Positions 55,222 through 63,201 of a stretch of DNA of 64,000 nt are shown one piece after another. The DNA is from Rhodoferax sp. (GTDB lineage Bacteria > Pseudomonadota > Gammaproteobacteria > Burkholderiales > Burkholderiaceae_C). A program made the translations under genes and the position numbers. How positions within the stretch are numbered: position 1 is the stretch's first letter; each line of letters starts with the position of its first letter. The stretch is taken from positions 62,001 to 126,000 of the forward strand of contig NZ_JAAFIX010000011.1 in NCBI RefSeq assembly GCF_013297935.1. The letters run 5' to 3'. The notes below the pieces were generated by a model. That model did no database searches and was not told the origin of the DNA. It saw only the letters and a list, made by a program, of their open reading frames with translations.

Positions 55222-56205
55222 TTACAACTTGCAAGCGTTGTCCGCCATGAAGTCAGCCACTTTGATCTTGCCGCTGATGATGTCAGCCTTGGCAGCTTCC
55301 ACCTTCTTCTTCATTTCAGGGGTAATCAACTTGGCGTTGTTCGCATCCACAGCGTAGTCCACGCCGCCTTCTTTCAGACCCAACACGGTCATACCGGCCT
55401 TGTGGCCCTTGGCAACGTTGTACACCGCGGTGTCCACGCGCTTGAGCATGGAAGTCAACATGGTGCCGGGGTGAATGTGGTTCTGGTTGCTATCCACACC
55501 GATGGCCAGCTTGCCGCTGTCCTTGGCAGCCTGGTACACACCGATACCGGTGCCGCCGGCGGCTGCAAACACCACGTCCACGCCTTGCGAGAACTGGGCC
55601 TTGGCCAACTCGCCGCCGCGGGCGGGGTCGTTCCAAGCGGCACCGGTGGTGCCTGTCATGTTGCCGATGACTTCAGCCTTGGGGTTCACAAACAGTGCGC
55701 CTTGCTTGTAGCCGCACTCAAACTTGCGGATCAGGGGGATGTCCATACCGCCCACAAAGCCGACTTTGCCGGTCTTGCTGGCCATGGCGGCAATCGTGCC
55801 CACCAGGAAGCTACCTTCTTGCTCTTTAAACACCACGGACTGCACGTTAGGCAAGTCCACCACCATGTCGATGATGGCGAATTGCAACTTGGGGAATTCT
55901 TTGGCTACTTTTTCGATGCTGGAAGCCTGGCCGAAACCGATACCGATGATGGGGCTAGCGCCACGCTCTGCCATGCGGCGGATGGCCTGCTCACGCTGGG
56001 ACTCGTTGGTGATTTCGAACGACAGGTACTTTTTGCCGGTCTCTTTTTTCCACTTTTCGATACCGTTGTAAGCCGCTTCGTTAAAGGACTTGTCAAACTT
56101 GCCGCCCATATCGAACACCACTGCAGGGTCAGCAGCGATAGCTTGGAAACTGGCGGCCAAGGTCGCGGCCAACAGCGTCATGCGCACAGGAGATTTCACG
56201 TTCAT
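55222..56205 (-). CDS. bmpA: BMP-family nucleoside-binding protein
   Basis: A 327-aa periplasmic binding protein of the basic membrane protein family, whose characterised members bind purine nucleosides. A signal peptide (MTLLAATLAASFQAIAA) is followed by VVFDMGGKFDKSFNEAAYNGIEKWKKETG, GIGFGQASSIEKVAKEFPKLQFAIID and GGMDIPLIRKFECGYKQGA. It lacks a lipobox, so it is soluble in the periplasm. First gene of bmpA-nupOPQ, after a 218-bp gap that must hold the promoter. Confidence 0.93.
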   Translation of the reverse strand: MNVKSPVRMTLLAATLAASFQAIAADPAVVFDMGGKFDKSFNEAAYNGIEKWKKETGKKYLSFEITNESQREQAIRRMAERGASPIIGIGFGQASSIEKVAKEFPKLQFAIIDMVVDLPNVQSVVFKEQEGSFLVGTIAAMASKTGKVGFVGGMDIPLIRKFECGYKQGALFVNPKAEVIGNMTGTTGAAWNDPARGGELAKAQFSQGVDVVFAAAGGTGIGVYQAAKDSGKLAIGVDSNQNHIHPGTMLTSMLKRVDTAVYNVAKGHKAGMTVLGLKEGGVDYAVDANNAKLITPEMKKKVEAAKADIISGKIKVADFMADNACKL

Positions 56206-56423
56206 AGCTTCTCTCAGTTCTTAATCAAGTTAAAAAAACAGTCAATTCAACAAACCAATGGCAGAACCGCCATTTTCATCACACATTTGCCGCTAAGCGC
56301 GGTCAACGCCACACTGTAGTTCAAGAATCACAGCGGACTCCAGTGTCTGTATCAGGGCTTCTCCGGATATAACTCGGGCGTTATACACCTCTTACACCAC
56401 TCCGGAATTCACCTGCACCCGTT

Positions 56424-57353
56424 TCAAACCGGCTTGAGCTCCACCAGCGACTTGCCGATGGCACTGGCCAGCCGCGCATTGTTCAGCACCAACTGAATGT
56501 TGGACGCCAAGCTATCCCCTCCGGTGATCTCACACACTCGCGCCAACAAAAACGGGGTGGACTCTTTGCCACCAATATTCTGGGCTTGGGCCTCTGCCAG
56601 TGCCTGCTCGATCGCTGCATCAATCACCGCTCCCGCCATGGCGTACTCCGGAGGGATGGGGTTAGCAATTACCATGCCACCATGCAGCCCCATGCCCCAT
56701 TTGGCATGCAACACCTGCGCAATTTCTAGCGGCGTGTCCAAGCGGTAGTCCACTGAAAACGCACTGTCCCGGGTAAAAAATGCCGGCAGCGCCCGGGTCT
56801 GGTAACCCACCACGGGAACGCCATGTGTTTCCAGGTATTCCAGGGTCAAGCGCAGGTCGAGAATCGACTTGGCTCCCGCGCACACGACTGCCACCTGGGT
56901 GTGGGCCAACTCTTGCAAGTCCGCCGACACGTCAAAACTTTCTTGTGCGCCACGGTGCACACCGCCGATGCCACCTGTGGCAAACACGCGAATTCCCGCC
57001 ATTGCCGCAATGATCATGGTCGAGGCCACCGTAGTAGCCCCTGTGGCCCCCGCAGCCACGATAAAGGGCACGTCTCGGCGGCTCACCTTCACCACGTCGC
57101 GGCCGGAGCGGCCCAACTGCTCGATATCAGCCTCCGACAGACCGGCCTTCAAGCGCCCGTTCACGATGGCAATGGTGGCAGGCACCGCACCATGGGCACG
57201 CACCTCCGCCTCCACCATGAGTGCTGTTTGCACATTCTGCGGATAGGGCATGCCGTGGGAGATGATGGTGGATTCCAGCGCCACCACCGGGATACCGTTT
57301 TGCAGCGCGTGCTCCACTTCAGGGGCTATATCGAGATAAGGGTTCAAGGTCAT
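56424..57353 (-). CDS. psuG: pseudouridine-5'-phosphate glycosidase
   Basis: Splits pseudouridine 5'-phosphate into uracil and ribose 5-phosphate, acting on a C-C glycosidic bond. The 309-aa protein shows VVALESTIISHGMPYPQN, GATGATTVASTMIIAAMAGIRVFATGGIGGVHRGA, and GLHGGMVIANPIPPEYAM, all family hallmarks. It overlaps psuK by ATGA. Confidence 0.95.
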   Translation of the reverse strand: MTLNPYLDIAPEVEHALQNGIPVVALESTIISHGMPYPQNVQTALMVEAEVRAHGAVPATIAIVNGRLKAGLSEADIEQLGRSGRDVVKVSRRDVPFIVAAGATGATTVASTMIIAAMAGIRVFATGGIGGVHRGAQESFDVSADLQELAHTQVAVVCAGAKSILDLRLTLEYLETHGVPVVGYQTRALPAFFTRDSAFSVDYRLDTPLEIAQVLHAKWGMGLHGGMVIANPIPPEYAMAGAVIDAAIEQALAEAQAQNIGGKESTPFLLARVCEITGGDSLASNIQLVLNNARLASAIGKSLVELKPV

Positions 57354-58291
57354 GCGTTCAGGCTCATGTGGTGCCGGACTGTCGAGTCGGTCAAATCCGG
57401 CGAGTTGGCGAATGTACTGGATAGTGTGATCTCTGCACAGGCCACCCCGTATTCAATGGCACTGTCGAATGCAGGATCTTTCTGAAGCGCCGCCACCACG
57501 CCCGCTAACAAAGCGTCTCCGGCTCCGGTGCTGTTGAGCACCGGCACCTTGCGGGCCCGCCGAAACTTGGCGCCCGCGCCAGCCTGGCCCCACGCCAGAC
57601 CCGACGCACCAAAACTCACCATGACCTGCTGCACGCCACTGGCCAAAAAATACTCCACCGCAGCGGCGCAGTCTTCCAGCGACGCAATCACCAAACCACT
57701 GAGCGCGGCGGCCTCCAGGTGGTTGAGCTTTAGGAGGTAAATACCGGGGAGCAGGCCCGTCAAACGCCGGCACTTGGCCACCGAGACACCATCCACCACC
57801 GTAGTCCGGCCTAAGCCCAGCAGGTGCGACAGGGTGGCCTGGGGCACATTGCAGTCCACCAGCAACCAAGGTTGCGGCTCTTGCAATACAGGCACGCGGG
57901 CGCACCACTCTGGCGTGAGGGTTTCCAAAATCTCCATGTCGTTGACCGCCATGGCGACTTCACCATCCGGCTGGTGCATCGACAAATAGGTGGCTGTTCG
58001 TTGGCCCTGCGCGGTCATCATGGCGTCCACACCGACTCCCGTGGCGGCTGTCATAGCGGTGAGTTGCTGGCCAAAGGCGTCGTCACCCACCACGGTGACC
58101 AGTTGAACTCCAACGCCGAGGCGGGCCAGGTTTTCCGCAATATTGCGCCCCACCCCACCGGGCGAGTAACGAATGGCGCCGGGGGTCGAGTCGCCCGCGG
58201 TAACAGCACTGTGCGCCGTAGCGCTGATATCCATGTTGGTGCCGCCCACGACCGTGACCGGGAATAAAACAGCGGGCGAATCAGATGTCAT
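57350..58291 (-). CDS. psuK: PfkB-family pseudouridine kinase
   Basis: A 313-aa PfkB kinase with the N-terminal GGTNMDISATAHSAVTAGDSTPGAIRYSPGGVGRNIAENLARLG and the catalytic GAGDALLAGVVAAL (Asp base). Being directly upstream of psuG with a 4-base overlap identifies its likely substrate as pseudouridine. It diverges from the ribokinase gene. Confidence 0.92.
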   Translation of the reverse strand: MTSDSPAVLFPVTVVGGTNMDISATAHSAVTAGDSTPGAIRYSPGGVGRNIAENLARLGVGVQLVTVVGDDAFGQQLTAMTAATGVGVDAMMTAQGQRTATYLSMHQPDGEVAMAVNDMEILETLTPEWCARVPVLQEPQPWLLVDCNVPQATLSHLLGLGRTTVVDGVSVAKCRRLTGLLPGIYLLKLNHLEAAALSGLVIASLEDCAAAVEYFLASGVQQVMVSFGASGLAWGQAGAGAKFRRARKVPVLNSTGAGDALLAGVVAALQKDPAFDSAIEYGVACAEITLSSTFANSPDLTDSTVRHHMSLNA

Positions 58292-58373
58292 TAAGGTCTA
58301 TATCGAAGGACTTATCCGGCGCACGTAAATTCAGCGTCAAAATAAGCGGTTTCGCAATCAGAGAGTGCTGACG

Positions 58374-59306
58374 ATGATACTTGTGGCTGGCTCTGCCAAT
58401 CTGGACTTTGTGGTCCGCGCCCCTCACATTCCGGCCCCCGGGGAAACGGTGCTCGGCCGCGACTTCAAGACCTTTCCCGGAGGCAAAGGCGCCAATCAGG
58501 CTGTGGCCTCGGCCAAAGCCGGCGGCGCTGTCACCCACATGTTGCTGGGGCTCGGCCAGGACGCGTTTGCAGCGTCTTTAGAGGCATCACTCCAGTCCGC
58601 CGGTGTCGACATGCACATTGTGCGCACGCCCGACCACCCCAGCGGCACAGCATTTATCTGCGTGTCTGACGACGCAGAAAACGCCATCACCGTTGCACCT
58701 GGTGCCAACGCAGAGTTGCGCCCCGAGCACTTGCCGTCGCTCGCCGGATTCACGCACCTGCTGCTGCAGCTTGAAACACCGCTAGACACTGTGAACGCCT
58801 ATGCCCAGGCAGCGCGTGCCCAAGGTGTGCAAGTGGTTCTCAACGCCGCGCCCGCCCGCGCCTTGCCTGCCGAACTGCTGGCTGCGGTGGATGTGCTGGT
58901 GGTAAACGAAGGCGAACTGGCATTGGTATCTGGCCACCAAGGCAGCATTGCAGCTGCGCTGGCAAGCCTGACCGTGCCCACCGTGGTCGTCACTTTGGGC
59001 CACCAGGGCAGCTGCGCGCGGCATGCCGGTGGCTTTGAGTTGCAAAGCGCATTCCCCATTACGCCAGTGGACACCACCGGTGCCGGCGACACCTTTTGTG
59101 GCAGTCTCGTCGCAGCGCTGAGCCAAGGGCAAAGCTTGAAATCAGCGCTGCAATTTGCCAGTGCCGCCAGCGCTTTGGCCTGCACGCGGTGGGGCGCCCA
59201 GTCCAGCATCCCTGATACTGCCGAAGTCAACGCTTTTGTGGCCACCGCCCCCGCCACAGACACGGCTGCCCAAGCCGCCCTCCGCGCATTCTGCGGGCTG
59301 AACTAA
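58374..59306 (+). CDS. rbsK: ribokinase
   Basis: A 310-aa PfkB kinase with AGSANLDFVVRAPHIPAPGETVLGRDFKTFPGGKGANQAVASAKAGG and the catalytic DTTGAGDTFCGSLVAAL, closest to ribokinases. It would phosphorylate ribose freed by the nucleoside hydrolase encoded next. ATG 58374 (AGAGAG 8 nt upstream) is preferred to the GTG of the track. Confidence 0.9.
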   Translation: MILVAGSANLDFVVRAPHIPAPGETVLGRDFKTFPGGKGANQAVASAKAGGAVTHMLLGLGQDAFAASLEASLQSAGVDMHIVRTPDHPSGTAFICVSDDAENAITVAPGANAELRPEHLPSLAGFTHLLLQLETPLDTVNAYAQAARAQGVQVVLNAAPARALPAELLAAVDVLVVNEGELALVSGHQGSIAAALASLTVPTVVVTLGHQGSCARHAGGFELQSAFPITPVDTTGAGDTFCGSLVAALSQGQSLKSALQFASAASALACTRWGAQSSIPDTAEVNAFVATAPATDTAAQAALRAFCGLN

Positions 59307-59340
59307 GCCGCACCATCTTTTTACCTAACCGAGATACCCC

Positions 59341-60339
59341 ATGAGCAACGCCACCACTGCCAGCACCGCCCGCAAAGTCATTTACGACACCGACCCCGGG
59401 GTCGATGACGCCATGGCGCTCTATTACGCGCTGGCCCACCCCGGCATCGATGTGGTGGGCATTACCACCACCTTCGGCAACGTGACCGTGGAGCAAGCTG
59501 CCATCAACGGCCTGTACCTCACCGAGATTGCCGGTCGCAAGATCCCCGTCACCCTGGGCGTGAAAACACCCTGGCTCAAAGCGCCCGGCACGCCGCCTGA
59601 CTTCATCCACGGTGGCGACGGCCTGGGCAACCTGCCCTCCCGCGTGGCAACCACCAGCGTGCTGGACCCCCGCCCATCGGCGCAATTCATTGTGGACATG
59701 GCCCGCGCCTACCCCGGTGAAATCACCCTGGTCGCCGTCGGCCCCTTGGGCAACCTGGCCACCGCACTGAAGCTGGAGCCCAAGCTGCCCCAGCTGCTGC
59801 AAGAAGTCATCATCATGGGCGGCACCGTCATGGAACCCGGCAACGTGTCCCCGGTGGCCGAAGCCAACATCTGGAACGACCCGCACTCCGCCGACTTTGT
59901 GTTCACCGCCGGCTGGAAGCTCACCATGGTGGGCCTGGATGTGACCCACCAGCTGATCGTGCCCCTGGCCCTGTTCAAAAAAGTGGCCGACCACCACAAG
60001 CACGTGGCTACCGACACCTTGCACCACGCGGTGAGCTTTTATGCGGACTTCTACAGCGGCATCTACCCGCATGTGGCCAAAATCCACGGCTGCTTCGGGC
60101 ACGACGTGCTGGCCTTTGTGGCGCTCACCAACCCCGAGCTGTTTGAAATCCAGACCGGCCGCATCCGCGTGGCGCTGGACGGCCCCGCAAACGGCCAGAC
60201 CATGATGCGCCGCAAAGAAATCTTCTATCCCCAGCCAGGCTGGGGCGACGAGGTGCCCGACACCCACGCCTGCCTGCAGCTCAAGGCCCCCGAAGCCCTG
60301 CAGCTCATCGAATCCACCCTCATGTCCAGCTGGCTGTAA
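59341..60339 (+). CDS. nucleoside hydrolase (IunH/RihA family)
   Basis: A 332-aa Ca2+-dependent ribonucleoside hydrolase releasing base and ribose. The N-terminal metal motif YDTDPGVDDAMAL is intact. Further blocks are GITTTFGNVTVEQAAINGLYL, EVIIMGGTVMEPGNVSPVAEANIWNDP (metal/substrate) and a C-terminal FGHDVLAF. Specificity is not predictable. Between rbsK and the oxygenase gene, all in one direction. Confidence 0.93.
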   Translation: MSNATTASTARKVIYDTDPGVDDAMALYYALAHPGIDVVGITTTFGNVTVEQAAINGLYLTEIAGRKIPVTLGVKTPWLKAPGTPPDFIHGGDGLGNLPSRVATTSVLDPRPSAQFIVDMARAYPGEITLVAVGPLGNLATALKLEPKLPQLLQEVIIMGGTVMEPGNVSPVAEANIWNDPHSADFVFTAGWKLTMVGLDVTHQLIVPLALFKKVADHHKHVATDTLHHAVSFYADFYSGIYPHVAKIHGCFGHDVLAFVALTNPELFEIQTGRIRVALDGPANGQTMMRRKEIFYPQPGWGDEVPDTHACLQLKAPEALQLIESTLMSSWL

Positions 60340-60365
60340 GCCACACCCCGAGCGCGAGAACCCTC

Positions 60366-61211
60366 ATGCACCTCCCCGTTGTTGACTTCACCAGCCCGAC
60401 AGCTCCACAAGAGTTTTGCAAAAGCCTGCACGAAACCGGCTTTGGCGTTTTGAAGAACCACCCCTTGAGCCAAGACCTGGTCGAGGGCATCTACGCCGAA
60501 TGGCTGGGCTTTTTTAAAACCGACGCCAAGGCCAAGTACCCCAACGACCCGGACAAGCACGACGGCTACTTCTCGCCCAGCGTGTCAGAGACCGCCAAAA
60601 ACTTCACCAAGAAAGACCTCAAAGAGTTCTTTCACATCTACCCCTGGGGTCGCTATCCCGCAGAGGTGAGCGACGCCGCCACCCGCTACTACGCGGAGGG
60701 CGCCAGCCTCGCGGCCACCCTGCTGAACTGGGTAGAAGCCAACTCGCCCGATGAGGTCAAGGCCCGCTACTCCATGCCCCTGCCCGCCATGATTGAGGGC
60801 AGCGACCACACCCTGCTGCGCGTGTTGCACTACCCGCCCCTGCGGGGAGACGAAGAGCCCGGCGCCGTGCGCGCTGCGGCGCACGGCGACATCAACCTGC
60901 TGACCATCTTGCCCGCCGCTACTGAACCCGGCCTTCAAGTCTTGGGCAAAGACAACGCTTGGCACGATGTGCCTTGCGACTTCGGGCTGCTCATCGTCAA
61001 CATCGGCGACATGCTGGCCGAAGCCTCCGGCGGCTACTACCCCAGCACCGTGCACCGGGTGCTCAACCCCACCGGGGAAGGCGCCAAGAAATCACGCATC
61101 TCCCTGCCGCTGTTTTTGCACCCCCGCCGCGAAGTGGTGCTCTCCGAGCGCTACACGGTAGAGACTTACTTCAAAGAACGCATGGAAGAGTTGCGCGGCA
61201 AGAAGTACTGA
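60366..61211 (+). CDS. 2-oxoglutarate/Fe(II)-dependent oxygenase of the isopenicillin N synthase family
   Basis: A 281-aa oxygenase. The N-terminal half is typical (LPVVDFTSPTAPQEFCKSLHETGFGVLKNH), then FFHIYPWGRYP. The iron site is HGD (AAHGDINLLTILP) plus the distal His of TVHRVLNP, and the 2-oxoglutarate-binding SRISLPLFLHP is present. Within a nucleoside salvage cluster it may hydroxylate a nucleobase, as fungal thymine-7-hydroxylases of this superfamily do; this is inference. Ends at a terminator. Confidence 0.88.
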   Translation: MHLPVVDFTSPTAPQEFCKSLHETGFGVLKNHPLSQDLVEGIYAEWLGFFKTDAKAKYPNDPDKHDGYFSPSVSETAKNFTKKDLKEFFHIYPWGRYPAEVSDAATRYYAEGASLAATLLNWVEANSPDEVKARYSMPLPAMIEGSDHTLLRVLHYPPLRGDEEPGAVRAAAHGDINLLTILPAATEPGLQVLGKDNAWHDVPCDFGLLIVNIGDMLAEASGGYYPSTVHRVLNPTGEGAKKSRISLPLFLHPRREVVLSERYTVETYFKERMEELRGKKY

Positions 61212-61259
61212 ATTAGGCCGGAGCCCTGAAGTTCAGTCTTCCGGCCCTAGCGAACTTTG

Positions 61260-61290
61260 ACAGCGCATGGCTTGGCGCTGTTATTTTTTA
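61260..61290 (+). terminator. rho-independent terminator after the oxygenase gene
   Basis: ACAGCGC/GCGCTGT stem with an 8-nt loop followed by TATTTTTTA. A second hairpin (GGCCGGA/TCCGGCC, 61216-61246) precedes it. Confidence 0.8.
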
Positions 61291-61303
61291 ATAAAACAGG
61301 CTG

Positions 61304-61348
61304 CTAGCCCTCTGAGAATATGCGCGAGCAGCTACTTTTTTAGTAGCA
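61304..61348 (-). repeat. family 1 interspersed repeat, intergenic copy after the nucleoside cluster
   Basis: Minus-strand TGCTAC-N8-TAGCT-N19-GGGCTAG, 14 bp past the terminator; the copy closest to the consensus. Confidence 0.88.
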
Positions 61349-61494
61349 GACAGAGTGCAAAAGACGCATCAATATGCGACATCCCTGCCGGCTTCAGCAA
61401 CCCCTTCTCAGTCGACCAGAGAAAAGTATTCGTGTGTCTGATTCGGTGGTTTTGCATGGGCTCTGTGACTTCATTCAACAAAATCACCCCTCAA

Positions 61495-62127
61495 ATGCAA
61501 CTTCTTCCAAAAACACTGCTCATCTTCATATGTTTTTGCGCCTCGCTCCAGGCCGCAGCACAAAATGCATTCAGCAACTACGTTGCAGACCTCCACCTGA
61601 GTGAAAGCCGCCAGTTTCGATCGCCAGAACCAGTCATCCGGTACTCTGACGGCGATAGCGGCGCATTGTTAAGAGGCGTCCTGAACCCTGCTCAGGTGAA
61701 GGAGATGATGACGATCTATCTCCAGCAGTCCAAGCAAGGCCCCAGTCCAGCCAATGTTCCACAGCTCTTGGCGCCGATACTCAACAGGTATCAGAAAGCT
61801 TTTGAAACCCGTGGCTACGCCTACGAGAACGAATACCTCGACTCTGTAGAGATCACAACAATCATGACCCTTTCTTCCATGGCCATGATGAATGGTGCGC
61901 AGTCTGTAAACCACACCAGCAAGGACAGCAATAAGTCCTCCTCAGATCAAGAAAAGATGATCGAGAGCATGGACTCCATGATCAAAAGTTTGGGAAGTTT
62001 GATGGCCACCATCAAGCAAAAAATAGCCACCGATCTGAGGCAGAAGGTTGGGGCAGGAAAGTTTTCAACGGAGGGGGCTAAGCGCGCTTTGAACCTCGCT
62101 GACTCACTCACTGCTTCCGTGCCGTAA
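61495..62127 (+). CDS. secreted protein of unknown function
   Basis: A 210-aa protein with a signal peptide (MQLLPKTLLIFICFCASLQAAAQ). A globular region follows (AFSNYVADLHLSESRQFRSPEPVIRYSDGDSGALLRGVLNPAQVKEMMTIYLQQ), then a Ser/Met-rich stretch (TIMTLSSMAMMNGAQSVNHTSKDSNKSSSDQEKM) and a helical end. No family recognised. The track start 76 codons upstream runs back through the intergenic repeat and is rejected. ATG 61495 lacks a clear ribosome site. Codon use is less GC-biased than in its neighbours. Confidence 0.68.
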   Translation: MQLLPKTLLIFICFCASLQAAAQNAFSNYVADLHLSESRQFRSPEPVIRYSDGDSGALLRGVLNPAQVKEMMTIYLQQSKQGPSPANVPQLLAPILNRYQKAFETRGYAYENEYLDSVEITTIMTLSSMAMMNGAQSVNHTSKDSNKSSSDQEKMIESMDSMIKSLGSLMATIKQKIATDLRQKVGAGKFSTEGAKRALNLADSLTASVP

Positions 62128-62390
62128 TGTGAAAGTGCGAGTGCCCCCAAGTCTTTATTAGATTGCGAGTCGGATACTGCGACCTCAAAAACCCCAGGTC
62201 GCTGGTGTCAAAAGTAATGAAATCAACGTCGGGTTTTTGCTGACGTTTGAGGCAGCTTGGTCTCGACTGCCACCAGAGGTGGCAGATTTAATCAAGAGAT
62301 TACTCCCCGCCGCCCCATATAACCAGACCTCATATCCCCATAGCTAAAAAATAGTTTTCAATCTAAGCAGCCCCGCCTACATTCGCCCCC
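62128..62390. other. structured non-coding gap
   Basis: Holds two perfect hairpins: GCGACCT/AGGTCGC at 62179-62202 and CTGCCACC/GGTGGCAG with a 3-nt loop at 62267-62285. Neither has a following T-run. No ORF. It could hold the end of the secreted-protein transcript, a small RNA, or the promoter of the permease gene. Confidence 0.4.
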
Positions 62391-63182
62391 ATGGAAGATT
62401 TGGCATTTGTATTCGCGGGGTTTTTTGTGGGCTTGATCGTGGGGCTCACGGGGGTCGGGGGTGGCTCGCTCATGACGCCCATCTTGATTTTCTTTTTCGG
62501 GGTCAAGCCCTACATGGCGGTGGGCACCGATTTGCTGTTCGCGGCTTTCACCAAGCTGGGCGGCACTGTCAAGCTGGCGCGCTCCCGACACATCGACTGG
62601 CCGGTGGTGTTGAACCTGTCGGCTGGCAGCATTCCCGCCGCGCTCATCACCCTGTATGTGTTGCACCAGTTGGGCGCCACCAGCTCGGCGGTCCAGCACA
62701 TCATGACCACCACCTTGGGTTTTGCGCTCTTGCTCACCGCAGCGGCCACTTTGTACAAAGCCATTCGCGGCAAGGCCGGGCCCACCTCTATTGCGGCGGG
62801 CCATGAAGCTGCTGCCGCCCGCCCCCGCCATTGGAGCCTGCCGGTGCTCTTCGGGGCGCTCATCGGCACGCTGGTTACACTCACGTCCGTTGGCGCGGGG
62901 GCCATTGGCGTCACGGTGTTGATGCTGCTGTACCCGCTGTTGCCCTTGCCCCGCATCGTGGCGGCGGACATTGCCTACGCAGTGCCCCTGACCCTGGTGG
63001 CCGGCATGGGGCATGCGTCGCTTGGTTCGGTGGACTGGCCCCTGTTGGCCAAGCTGCTGGCGGGCTCGCTCCCCGGTATCTGGGTGGGCTCGCACCTGAT
63101 GTTCAAAACCCCGGAGCGGGTGATCCGCTCCCTGCTGTCCTTGTTGCTGGCCTATGCCGGCCTGAAACTCATCGCTCTCTGA
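62391..63182 (+). CDS. TauE/SafE-family anion permease
   Basis: A 263-aa inner-membrane protein with about eight helices. The family pattern appears twice (FVFAGFFVGLIVGLTGVGGGSLMTPILIFFFGVKP and LPVLFGALIGTLVTLTSVGAGAIGVTVLMLLYPLLP). Members move sulfite, sulfonates or other organic anions. It lies 19 bp before a sulfite/nitrite reductase gene, which points to sulfite or sulfate handling. Confidence 0.88.
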   Translation: MEDLAFVFAGFFVGLIVGLTGVGGGSLMTPILIFFFGVKPYMAVGTDLLFAAFTKLGGTVKLARSRHIDWPVVLNLSAGSIPAALITLYVLHQLGATSSAVQHIMTTTLGFALLLTAAATLYKAIRGKAGPTSIAAGHEAAAARPRHWSLPVLFGALIGTLVTLTSVGAGAIGVTVLMLLYPLLPLPRIVAADIAYAVPLTLVAGMGHASLGSVDWPLLAKLLAGSLPGIWVGSHLMFKTPERVIRSLLSLLLAYAGLKLIAL

Positions 63183-63201
63183 TCTTTGCTGCACCACGCT
63201 T

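Noticed and set aside
59227-60267. 346-aa minus-strand ORF opposite the nucleoside hydrolase
   Set aside because: Gly/His/Val-rich mirror of a gene with an intact DTDPGVDDA motif.
61267-61494. 76-codon N-terminal extension of the secreted protein in the ORF track
   Set aside because: It translates a family 1 repeat and an intergenic region; the later ATG gives a normal signal peptide.
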